Source: JAAFIP01 sp031431335 (GTDB taxonomy: Bacteria; Pseudomonadota; Gammaproteobacteria; Burkholderiales; Burkholderiaceae_C). Taken from it: DNA of 7,469 nt. The stretch lies in contig JANPDG010000235.1 in assembly GCA_031431335.1 (NCBI GenBank), positions 1 through 7,469 of the forward strand, read 5' to 3'. Both the position numbers and the translations under genes were made by a program. Under the pieces are notes generated by a model. The model searched no databases, was not told where the DNA came from, and worked only from the letters and a program-made list of their open reading frames with translations. Positions 1 through 6,859 of the stretch are shown here, piece by piece. Each line of letters opens with the position of its first letter. Within the stretch, counting starts at the first letter, position 1.

Positions 1-1742
1 TGTGTCATGCGTCAAGCGTTGCAGCTTTGCTAGAAGGCGTAGGCTCGGGTGCGGTGAGCAACCAAGTCAACGACGTACAGCACTCCGACTTGATCTTCGT
101 CATCGGCTCCAACCCCACATCTAACCACCCCGTAGCTGCTACTTGGATGAAAAATGCCGCTAAAGCAGGTGCGCGCATCGTGCTAGCCGACCCGCGCATT
201 ACCGACATTGGCAAACACGCGTGGCGCACACTGCAGTTCAAGGTCGACACCGATGTGGCCATGCTGAATGCGCTCATCCACGTTGTCATTGAAGAAGGCT
301 TGACTGACCAAGAGTTTATTAAAAACCGCGCTAGCAACTACGAAGCCTTGAAAGAAAATGTCAAAGCCTACAGCCCTGAGGCCATGGAGCCTATCTGCGG
401 CATTCCTGCGCAAACTTTGCGCGAAGTCGCGCGTGCGTTTGCCAAAGCCAAAGCCGCGATGATTCTGTGGGGCATGGGCATCAGCCAGCACGTGCACGGC
501 ACTGACAACGCACGCTGCCTGATTGCACTGGTCACAGTCACCGGCCAAATAGGTAAGCCCGGCTCTGGCCTGCACCCCCTGCGCGGTCAAAACAACGTGC
601 AAGGCGCCAGCGACGCGGGCCTCATCCCCATGATGTTTCCCAACTACCAGCGCGTGACCAACAAAGCTGCACACGATTGGTTTGAAAACTTTTGGGACAC
701 CAAGCTAGACGACCAGCCCGGCTACACCGTGGTCGAGATCATGCACAAAGCGCTTGCGCCCGAGACTGACCCGCACAAAATCAGAGGCATGTACATCATG
801 GGCGAAAACCCCGCCATGAGCGACCCTGATTTGAACCATGCGCGTCACGCATTGGCGTCACTCGACCATTTGGTGGTGCAAGATATTTTTATGACTGAAA
901 CCGCGTGGCTGGCCGATGTGGTGCTGCCCGCTACTGCTTGGCCCGAGAAGACCGGCACCGTCAGCAACACAGACCGCATGGTGCAGCTGGGCAAACAAGC
1001 CATTGACCCACCGGGCGATGCCAAGCCAGACCTGTGGATCTTGCAGCAGATCGCCAAAGGCGTGGGCCTGAACTGGAACTATGCAGGCGAGCACAGTGGC
1101 GTAGCAGCCGTGTATGAAGAAATGCGCCAAGCCATGCACGCAGCGATCAGCGGTATTACATGGGAGCGCCTAGAGCGTGAGTCCAGCGTGACCTATCCGT
1201 GCCTCAGCCCTGAAGATCCTGGCTCGCCGACGGTGTTTATCAAAAACTTCCCCACTGAAGATGGCCGCGTCAAGCTGGTGCCTGCCGACATCATTCCCGC
1301 TAATGAGCGGCCTGACGCGCAGTATCCGTTTGTGCTCATCACCGGCCGTCAGCTAGAGCACTGGCACACCGGCAGCATGACCCGCCGCTCCACTGTGCTC
1401 GACGCTATTGAGCCCATGGCCACCGCGTCCATGTGCAGTGATGATTTAAAAACCATGGGCTTAGAACCAGGCGATGTCATCACCGTGCAGTCCCGCCGAG
1501 GCCAAGTGGCCATTCACCTGCGCCGCGACGATGGCACACCCAAAGGCGCAGTATTCATCCCGTTCGCTTACTACGAAGCAGCAGCCAACCTGATGACCAA
1601 CGCCGCTCTAGACCCCATAGGCAAAATCCCCGAGTTTAAATACTGCGCTGTGGCTATTTCGCGTGGTGGCGATTTGGCCAAGACAGCGGGCTATGCCGCT
1701 GGCATTGGGCTGGACGCGAGTAACAAGGCGCTGGCAGCCTGA
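1..1742 (+). CDS. fdsA: Formate dehydrogenase alpha subunit (molybdenum, FdsA/FdhF type), 5'-truncated by the window
   Basis: Catalytic subunit oxidising formate to CO2 at a bis-molybdopterin guanine dinucleotide cofactor, probably in a cytoplasmic NAD-dependent complex. The open frame runs in from the left edge (codons start at base 3), so the TTG at 27 is not the real start. About 579 residues are visible. The first codons read C-H-A-S-S-V-A, matching the active-site segment of E. coli FdhF (Sec140-His141). The selenocysteine position is an ordinary Cys, TGT at 3-5. Counting from it as 140, the Arg of RGQNNVQG (codon 582-584) falls at 333, the catalytic Arg of FdhF, so there is no net indel between them. 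Other family blocks are ILWGMG, YIMGENP, QDIFMTETA and the C-terminal cofactor-binding segment around LITGRQLEHWHTGS. The C-terminal length agrees with FdhF (576 from Sec140). The N-terminal iron-sulfur region lies outside. The Fds label, rather than another FDH class, rests on family resemblance and the adjacent FdhD-like gene. Confidence 0.93.
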   Translation, partial: CHASSVAALLEGVGSGAVSNQVNDVQHSDLIFVIGSNPTSNHPVAATWMKNAAKAGARIVLADPRITDIGKHAWRTLQFKVDTDVAMLNALIHVVIEEGLTDQEFIKNRASNYEALKENVKAYSPEAMEPICGIPAQTLREVARAFAKAKAAMILWGMGISQHVHGTDNARCLIALVTVTGQIGKPGSGLHPLRGQNNVQGASDAGLIPMMFPNYQRVTNKAAHDWFENFWDTKLDDQPGYTVVEIMHKALAPETDPHKIRGMYIMGENPAMSDPDLNHARHALASLDHLVVQDIFMTETAWLADVVLPATAWPEKTGTVSNTDRMVQLGKQAIDPPGDAKPDLWILQQIAKGVGLNWNYAGEHSGVAAVYEEMRQAMHAAISGITWERLERESSVTYPCLSPEDPGSPTVFIKNFPTEDGRVKLVPADIIPANERPDAQYPFVLITGRQLEHWHTGSMTRRSTVLDAIEPMATASMCSDDLKTMGLEPGDVITVQSRRGQVAIHLRRDDGTPKGAVFIPFAYYEAAANLMTNAALDPIGKIPEFKYCAVAISRGGDLAKTAGYAAGIGLDASNKALAA

Positions 1743-1766
1743 GCATGAGCGCCAACTACTGCAGCT

Positions 1767-2615
1767 ATGCAAGCAATGCTCCCTAGCCTCAGCGCCGCCC
1801 GCGCGAGCCTCACGCGTGAGATTGCTACGGTCAACGAGCACGGTGAGCGCGGCACGGCGTCTATTCCTGCTGAACGCGACCTCACCGTGTATGTGGACAA
1901 GCGAGAGCTGGTGACGCTGATGACCTTGGGTGCGCAGCCCGAACTGCTGGTGCTGGGCTTTTTGCGCAACCAACGCTTAGTCAACGCCGTGAGCGATATC
2001 GCGTCCATTACCGTGGACTGGGACGTGAACGCGGCATCAGTCGTCACGCACAGCGGCATCGACAACATCGAAGCGCGCACCGCCAAAAAAGTGGTGACCA
2101 CGGGCTGCGGTCAGGGCAGTGTGTTTGGCGGCTTGATGGACGAAATTGACAGAGTCAAGCTACCCGACACGCGCATCACGCAAGCCGAGCTGTACGCGAT
2201 GACCAACGCCATACGCCTGCAAGAGACGACGTATAAATCCGCAGGCTCAGTCCACGGCTGCGCGCTGTTTGCAGGCAGCGAGATGCTGATGTTTGTAGAA
2301 GACGTGGGCCGCCACAACGCGATTGACACGATTGCCGGCTGGCTGTGGATGCAAGCGCTAGGTGTGCAAAACCGCACTGACAAGCTGTTCTACACCACTG
2401 GCCGCCTGACCAGCGAGATGGTGATCAAAGCCGCGCAAATGGGCATTGCCATTGTGGTCTCGCGCAGCGGCATCACCCAAATGGGCTATGAGGTAGCCCA
2501 GCGGGTGGGCCTGTGCACCATTGGCAGGGCCATGAACAAGCACTTTCTTTGTTACACGGCGGCCCATCGGCTGCTGCTTGACCCCACCCTCGCAGGGCCT
2601 AAAACCGTCCGTTAA
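1767..2615 (+). CDS. fdhD: FdhD/FdsC-like formate dehydrogenase maturation protein
   Basis: FdhD-family proteins pass sulfur from a cysteine desulfurase to the molybdenum cofactor and deliver it to formate dehydrogenase in the cytoplasm. The 282-residue length fits (E. coli FdhD is about 277). Recognisable blocks are ERDLTVYVD near residue 36, LGFLRNQRLV near 63, the cysteine loop TTGCGQGS around C114, MFVEDVGRHNAID near 175-187 (FEDVGRHVALD in E. coli), TTGRLTSEMV near 210, and TIGRAMNKHFLCYT near 251. The cysteine loop reads C-G-Q-G where E. coli has C-G-V-C, so only the first Cys is kept. This may be typical of the FdsC branch. The gene begins 24 bases after the alpha-subunit stop, consistent with one operon. 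An in-frame TGA at 1746 bounds the N-terminus. ATG 1767 or ATG 1776 are both possible, and neither has a clear Shine-Dalgarno sequence. Confidence 0.9.
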   Translation: MQAMLPSLSAARASLTREIATVNEHGERGTASIPAERDLTVYVDKRELVTLMTLGAQPELLVLGFLRNQRLVNAVSDIASITVDWDVNAASVVTHSGIDNIEARTAKKVVTTGCGQGSVFGGLMDEIDRVKLPDTRITQAELYAMTNAIRLQETTYKSAGSVHGCALFAGSEMLMFVEDVGRHNAIDTIAGWLWMQALGVQNRTDKLFYTTGRLTSEMVIKAAQMGIAIVVSRSGITQMGYEVAQRVGLCTIGRAMNKHFLCYTAAHRLLLDPTLAGPKTVR

Positions 2616-2649
2616 GCCTGTCAGCGGACTGCGCGCTACCATTGTGGGC

Positions 2650-5193
2650 ATGATTGCCCTTAAAAAAATAGCTTTTTACCAACTCGGTTGGACCACGTTG
2701 TGGCGTGACCTGCGCGCAGGCGAGCTGCGCTTGCTGCTGGTGGCGGTCACGCTGGCCGTCGCGGCGCTAACAGCGGTGGGCTTTTTTGCTGATCGTATCA
2801 AAGGCGGCTTACAGCGCGATGCCAAAGCGCTGCTGGGCGGCGATGTGGTGCTGTCCAGCGACAACCCCACGCCACAACTTTTTAAAGACAAAGCCGCCGC
2901 GCTGGGCCTGCAAAGCGCAGCCAGTGTGGGCTTTCCGACCATGGCGCGCGCAGGCGAAGCGCAAGGGGGCGCTAGCAAGCTGGTAGCGCTTAAAGCCGTG
3001 AGCGCGGGCTACCCGCTGCGCGGCAGTCTGCGCACCAGCACTGCGCCCGACACGCCCGACGCCCGCGATGGCACGCCCACCCGCGACCTGCCTGCCAAAG
3101 ATGCTGTGTGGGTTGACGCATCGCTGCTCGACTCACTCAACCTCAAAGTCGGCGACAGCCTGCTGCTGGGTAACAGCACCCTGCGCATCGACCGCGTCAT
3201 CATCGTTGAGCCCGACCGTGGCGCAGGGTTTATGAGCTTTTCGCCCCGCGTCATGCTGCACACCGACGCGCTGGCCGCCACCGCGCTGGTGCAGCCTGCC
3301 AGCCGCATCACTTACCGCGTAGCCATGGTGGGCCAAGCAGCCAATGTCAAAGAATTTACCCAATGGACTACCGAGCAGCTCAAAACTGGCGACACGCGCG
3401 GCCTGCGGCTTGAATCGCTAGAGGGCGGACGCCCCGAGATGCGCCAAACGATGGATCGGGCCGAGAAGTTTTTAAATCTGGTTGCGCTGCTGGCGGCATT
3501 GCTCAGCGCCGTGGCCGTGGCGATTGCCGCACGCGGGTTTGCAGCGCGCCACCTAGACGACTGCGCCATGCTGCGCGTGCTGGGCACCAGCCAGCGCACC
3601 ATTGCGTTGGCTTATACGTTTGAGTTTTTTCTCGTCGGCTTGGCGGCCAGTACGGTGGGTGTGGCCATTGGCTTTGCGGTGCACTACGGCTTTGTGGCGC
3701 TGCTGGCGGGGTTGGTAGACGCTGCGCTGCCAGCGGCGTCGCTTTGGCCTGCAGTATTTGGCGTGGGCATTGGCCTGACCTTGCTGTTTGCCTTTGGCTT
3801 GCCGCCAGTGTTGCAGCTGGCCCAAGTGCCGCCGCTGCGCGTGATTCGCCGTGATGTGGGCGGGCTCAAGCCTGCCTCTCTGGCGGTGCTGTTGATTGGC
3901 ATTGCAGGCTTTGCCGCACTGCTGCTGGCCGCCAGTTCAGACCTCAAGCTGGGCATGATTGCTGTGGGCGGTTTTGCAGGCGCGGTAGCAGTGTTTGCGG
4001 GTATGAGCTATGTGGCAGTCAAGCTGCTGCGCCGCAGCGTAAACGAGGCCACTGCCCCGCGCTGGCTGGTGTTGGCCACGCGGCAGATATCTGCCCGGCC
4101 TGCTTACGCGGTGGTGCAGGTTAGCGCGCTGTCGGTCGGCCTGCTGGCTTTGATTTTGCTCATATTGCTGCGCACCGACCTGATTGCCAGCTGGCGGCAA
4201 GCTACGCCGCCGGATGCGCCCAACCGTTTTGTCATTAACATCATGCCCGAGCAGGGTGATGCGTTTGTAAAAAACTTGGCTGACAATCAGGTTAAAAAAT
4301 ACGATTATTTCCCCATGATTCGGGGCCGCCTGATCGCCATCAACGGCCAAACTACATCGCCCGAAGCACAAACTGACGACCGCGCCAAGCGCTTGGTAGA
4401 CCGCGAGTTCAACCTGTCGCACAGCGCCGCCAAGCCATCGCACAATCAAATTACGTCAGGCCAATGGACCGACAACGCCGCAGGCGAAGTGAGCGTAGAA
4501 GAAGGCATTGCCACCACACTGGGCATGAAGCTGGGCGATAGCATGACCTTTGACATTGGCGGCCAGCAGGTGACCAGCCGCATCACCAGCCTGCGCAAAG
4601 TCGACTGGGGCAGCATGCGCGCTAACTTTTTTGTCATGTATACCGTGGCCCAACTGCCCGATGTGCCCGCCACCTACATGGCCGCGTTCAAAGCGCCCGA
4701 GGTCAAAGGCTTTGACAACACCATGGTGCGCACCTTTCCTAACGTGACCAATGTCGACATGAGCCTGACGATCAACCAAGTGCAAAAGGTACTAGACCAA
4801 GTGATTCGCGCAGTAGAGTTTTTGTTTGGCTTTACGTTAGCCGCTGGCTTGGTGGTGCTGTTTGCCGCAGTAACGGCCACGCGCGAGGAGCGCGCCCGCG
4901 AGTTTGCCATCATGCGCGCCGTGGGTGCACGCGCCAGCCTGTTGCGCCAAGTGCAGCGCGCCGAGCTGGCAGGCGTAGGCATGCTGGCAGGCGTGCTGGC
5001 CAGCTTTGTTGCCATCGTGGTGGGCTGGGCGCTGGCCAAGTTTGTCTTTGAGTTTACCTGGACCGCCGCCTGGTGGGTGCCATTAGCAGGCGGTGTGCTG
5101 GGTGCGGCGCTGGCGCTGGCCGCAGGCTGGTGGGGTTTGCGCAGCGTGCTCAGCACGCCAGTGGTCACCACACTGCGCCGTGCTAGCGAGTGA
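2650..5193 (+). CDS. FtsX-family ABC transporter permease (YbbP-like, about 10 predicted membrane segments)
   Basis: An 847-residue inner-membrane permease of the MacB/FtsX (type VII ABC) superfamily, the group in which a cognate ATPase drives mechanical work on periplasmic substrates rather than simple transport. One membrane helix follows the start (about residues 27-46), then a large extracytoplasmic domain (50-270). A first FtsX block (275-385) is followed by further helices near 409-427, 434-457 and 485-507, a second extracytoplasmic domain (515-715), and a second FtsX block (722-832). The coupling-helix signature REFAIMRAVGA (750-760) precedes the last two helices, and LDDCAMLRVLG (302-312) is its first-half counterpart. 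Length and the roughly ten-helix pattern resemble E. coli YbbP, not the four-helix LolC/E. ATG 2650 is chosen, 34 bases after the upstream stop. GTG 2644 and TTG 2578 are in-frame alternatives. No ATPase gene is visible nearby. The substrate is unknown, though YbbAP is sometimes linked to lipid or lysophospholipid metabolism. Confidence 0.88.
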   Translation: MIALKKIAFYQLGWTTLWRDLRAGELRLLLVAVTLAVAALTAVGFFADRIKGGLQRDAKALLGGDVVLSSDNPTPQLFKDKAAALGLQSAASVGFPTMARAGEAQGGASKLVALKAVSAGYPLRGSLRTSTAPDTPDARDGTPTRDLPAKDAVWVDASLLDSLNLKVGDSLLLGNSTLRIDRVIIVEPDRGAGFMSFSPRVMLHTDALAATALVQPASRITYRVAMVGQAANVKEFTQWTTEQLKTGDTRGLRLESLEGGRPEMRQTMDRAEKFLNLVALLAALLSAVAVAIAARGFAARHLDDCAMLRVLGTSQRTIALAYTFEFFLVGLAASTVGVAIGFAVHYGFVALLAGLVDAALPAASLWPAVFGVGIGLTLLFAFGLPPVLQLAQVPPLRVIRRDVGGLKPASLAVLLIGIAGFAALLLAASSDLKLGMIAVGGFAGAVAVFAGMSYVAVKLLRRSVNEATAPRWLVLATRQISARPAYAVVQVSALSVGLLALILLILLRTDLIASWRQATPPDAPNRFVINIMPEQGDAFVKNLADNQVKKYDYFPMIRGRLIAINGQTTSPEAQTDDRAKRLVDREFNLSHSAAKPSHNQITSGQWTDNAAGEVSVEEGIATTLGMKLGDSMTFDIGGQQVTSRITSLRKVDWGSMRANFFVMYTVAQLPDVPATYMAAFKAPEVKGFDNTMVRTFPNVTNVDMSLTINQVQKVLDQVIRAVEFLFGFTLAAGLVVLFAAVTATREERAREFAIMRAVGARASLLRQVQRAELAGVGMLAGVLASFVAIVVGWALAKFVFEFTWTAAWWVPLAGGVLGAALALAAGWWGLRSVLSTPVVTTLRRASE

Positions 5194-5641
5194 GTGATGT
5201 TGTCATATTGAATACGGCGTTATTGGAAGAAAAATGAGCAGTTTTCCGACGTGGATATTAAATAGTATGCTATTAAATTAGTAGTTTTTGTAAGCTGCAA
5301 AGATTTCGGTCTCAGACTTCGCGGCTTCGCACCAGAGCGCACGCAGTGCCCATGCGCCCCGGACTGCGGCCCCTTCGGGGAAGCATCTGCAGTGCTCGGT
5401 TTTGGGGGAAATAAATGAACTCGGCTGCGCCTCAAACAGCATTTATTTCTATTCCCCAAAACCTCCGCGCTTCGAGCCCGCAGCCCTGACTGGGGCGCAT
5501 AGGCACTGCATGCGCTCTGGCGCGAATACTGGGTTTTGTGTTGCTTAGAATTTTTCTTTTTCTTGCATGCGTAGCTGTTGAATGTTAGGACCGAATAGCA
5601 ATCCTTGAACTTTCACTCTTTACGATTGTGCAACTCGAATT
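5194..5641. other. Non-coding region between convergent genes, holding structured repeat A
   Basis: This gap separates the 3' ends of the permease gene (+) and the HEPN gene (-). Bases 5194-5284 are AT-rich, with only a small hairpin (AATAG 5261-5265, CTATT 5270-5274, loop TATG). Bases 5285-5540 carry repeat A. Bases 5541-5641 are a pyrimidine-rich stretch without a convincing reading frame. I see no classical intrinsic terminator (GC stem plus T-run) directly after either gene. Repeat A, lying between convergent genes, could act as a barrier to transcription from both sides, but its outer stem is not followed by a T-run on either strand. Confidence 0.6.
5285..5540 (-). repeat. Structured repeat A: long imperfect palindrome with conserved core
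   Basis: The palindrome proper spans 5332-5520. Read on the - strand, its outer stem P1 pairs 5492-5520 with 5332-5360 (27 of 29 Watson-Crick, the other two G-U). Then come an unpaired AGTCA (complement of 5487-5491), helix P2 (5478-5486 with 5361-5369, one G-U), a long central helix P4 (5454-5463 with 5398-5407, then 5440-5448 with 5409-5417, separated by an asymmetric AATAG bulge), an apical GGC/GCC mini-stem, and hairpin P5 (CCCC/GGGG, 5370-5380). The core 5361-5491 is shared with repeat B. The outer flanks also resemble B: TGGGTTTTGTG at 5530-5540 (10 of 11 bases match) and TTTTGTAAGCTGC near 5286-5298. The - strand label only records its orientation relative to B. Whether it acts as RNA, single-stranded DNA or double-stranded DNA is not shown by the sequence. 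Confidence 0.85.
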
Positions 5642-6463
5642 TCAATCATCTTTGTCAGCCTGATATTGGCCTGAACAGTAATAGCAACGATACTCATATC
5701 CGCCTTCTTCCAACTCCCGTAAAGCAAGTTCACCCTGAGTTGACTCGGTACCGCATATGTCGCAGTCCGCCGGAATGTTGTCTCCTTCTTCGTTGTCGCA
5801 TACAAGGCAGCGATAGCCGCTGTGCGATTCACTCAAATTAACAAGAGTCAGATTCCCGCAGTTTTCGCAATCTAGTCTTGAAGGTCTAGCACCAGGATCT
5901 TTATGATCAAATGGACTAGCCTTCTCTATAGCTTCAGCTTCTTTCAGGGCACCTTGAAGCTTCAATTTGTACTCGTCTGATAGAACTTCAAATGTATTTA
6001 GAGTTGAATCTGGTATCAATGTCTCCAGTTCAATATCAGTATGTTTTTCGAGAAATTCGTTTACAGAACGGAATAACCTTCCGATTGTTGCTCGAACCTC
6101 GGGCACTTCCATCGTAAATTGGTGGTGCTCGATTTGGTTCCGCAGTTTTTTAAGCCATTCAAGATCTCTTTTCAAGTCTGATGAAACGATTTCTACCGCT
6201 TCGTTATTGATGAAATTAATTGCATCCCAAAGAGTGATCGTCTTATTTTTATCAAGCTTAGCTGAGAATGGATCTTTGTAAATCAATAAAGGATGCTTGC
6301 TAGCAATATGATGCTTAAATATCAGCTCAACAAAGTGAGCCATATGAAGCACTGCGAACTTATATGCTTTAGCTTCGCCGTTTTCGCCCTCTTCAAATTT
6401 CGCTAGCGCCTCAACCAGACTGTCGATTGCGTTTTCAAGCAGATCAAGTTCGTGTGTTGTCAT
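5642..6463 (-). CDS. HEPN-like domain protein with two C-terminal zinc ribbons, function unknown
   Basis: A 273-residue soluble protein I cannot assign to a named family member. Residues ~1-150 are helical and look like a HEPN fold. Segments AVLHMAHFVELIFKHH (38-52) and HPLLIYKD (57-64) resemble the helix that carries the ELILK-type signature in related hypothetical proteins. LRNQIEHH (107-114) supplies the R-N-x3-H motif (R108, N109, H113) seen in many HEPN ribonucleases. Residues ~150-195 form an acidic/charged linker. Two zinc ribbons follow: C199/C202 with C219/C222, and C234/C237 with C260/C263. No signal peptide or membrane segment is seen. The gene is distinctly AT-richer (about 40% G+C on sampled lines) than both flanks, suggesting acquisition by transfer. 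It stands alone between two structured repeats. HEPN proteins often serve in RNA cleavage, toxin-antitoxin or phage defence, but a non-catalytic RNA-binding or sensor role is equally possible. The ATG at 6463 has no strong Shine-Dalgarno sequence. Confidence 0.82.
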   Translation of the reverse strand: MTTHELDLLENAIDSLVEALAKFEEGENGEAKAYKFAVLHMAHFVELIFKHHIASKHPLLIYKDPFSAKLDKNKTITLWDAINFINNEAVEIVSSDLKRDLEWLKKLRNQIEHHQFTMEVPEVRATIGRLFRSVNEFLEKHTDIELETLIPDSTLNTFEVLSDEYKLKLQGALKEAEAIEKASPFDHKDPGARPSRLDCENCGNLTLVNLSESHSGYRCLVCDNEEGDNIPADCDICGTESTQGELALRELEEGGYEYRCYYCSGQYQADKDD

Positions 6464-6859
6464 TTTAGAAAACTAAGGTAGTGTATTTAAAAACGTAAGA
6501 TTACACCAATAGGTTGATTTAGATTCACTTATTTAAACTCCAATTCTCGGAAAATTAGATACGGAATTGCTGAAGCACCCGAAGTAGTCAAGAGTTTTCA
6601 AAATCTCCACATAACCCAAAGCACGCTGCTGCGTCGCATAGTAGTAGTCCACCCAGTCAGAGCGCCGGGCTTGAAGCACGGAGAATTTGGGGATTAGAAA
6701 TAAATGCTGTCTGAGCCGTTAGGCGAGTTCATTTATTTCCCCCAAAGTCGAGTACTGCAAAGCTTACCGCGAAGCGGGCCGGTGCTCGGGTGGACTACTG
6801 CCATGCGACGCAGCAGCGTGCGGACTTTGCCGCAAGCTACAAAAGCTCAGGCAGAAATC
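6464..6859. other. Non-coding region upstream of the HEPN gene and downstream of dadA, holding structured repeat B
   Basis: Bases 6464-6607 are AT-rich and should contain the promoter of the - strand HEPN gene. The best pair I can find is weak: TTGGTG (complement of 6504-6509) and TACACT (complement of 6480-6485), 18 bases apart, giving a very short leader. I would not rely on it. Bases 6608-6844 carry repeat B, which also lies just 3' of the dadA stop codon (16 bases beyond it), so transcripts leaving dadA would run into its large stem. No GC stem followed by a T-run is seen for dadA. Confidence 0.55.
6608..6844 (+). repeat. Structured repeat B: long imperfect palindrome, inverted relative of repeat A
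   Basis: The palindrome spans 6621-6821. P1 pairs 6621-6654 with 6788-6821 (32 of 34 Watson-Crick, one G-T, one mismatch). The unpaired AGTCA is at 6655-6659. P2 is GAGCGCCGG (6660-6668) with CCGGTGCTC (6779-6787). The central helix pairs TTTGGGG (6686-6692) with CCCCAAA (6740-6746) and AAATAAATG (6698-6706) with CATTTATTT (6730-6738), with the bulge ATTAG (6693-6697). The apex is GCC/GGC (6715-6717, 6722-6724). Hairpin P5 is CCGC-GAA-GCGG (6767-6777). Flank motifs are shared with A: CACATAACCCA at 6608-6618, and the stretch ending GCTACAAAA at 6836-6844. The core 6655-6787 aligns end to end with the reverse complement of A's core, needing only a few single-base gaps. The P1 arms have no evident sequence similarity to those of A. 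Confidence 0.85.

Noticed and set aside
183..674. Long - strand reading frame opposite the formate dehydrogenase gene.
   Set aside because: It is antisense to a strongly conserved catalytic gene and arises from GC-rich codon bias, with no protein family signal.
5261..5274. Small AT palindrome AATAG-TATG-CTATT.
   Set aside because: It is only a 5-bp stem in AT-rich sequence and is expected by chance. It may be part of a common intergenic repeat but cannot be supported from one copy.
5332..5520. Repeat A as a simple bidirectional intrinsic terminator.
   Set aside because: The outer stem is far longer than typical terminators, neither side has an adjacent T-run, and the conserved bulges and second copy are not explained by termination.
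5605..5841. A 78-codon + strand reading frame overlapping the end of the HEPN gene.
   Set aside because: It mostly lies antisense to the zinc-ribbon region, has no recognisable domain, and the opposite frame has clear CxxC motifs.
6480..6509. TTGGTG / TACACT promoter-like pair for the HEPN gene.
   Set aside because: It is a poor match to consensus in AT-rich DNA and would leave a leader of only a few bases. It is mentioned in the region entry but not called as a promoter.
6715..6724. GTTAGGC (6718-6724) in repeat B fits the integron attC core consensus GTTRRRY, and the repeats are attC-like palindromes.
   Set aside because: The motif lies at the hairpin apex rather than at the base, is absent from the apex of repeat A (where GGC-GCA-GCC replaces it), and the two copies are inverted rather than direct. 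A covarying apical mini-stem explains it better.
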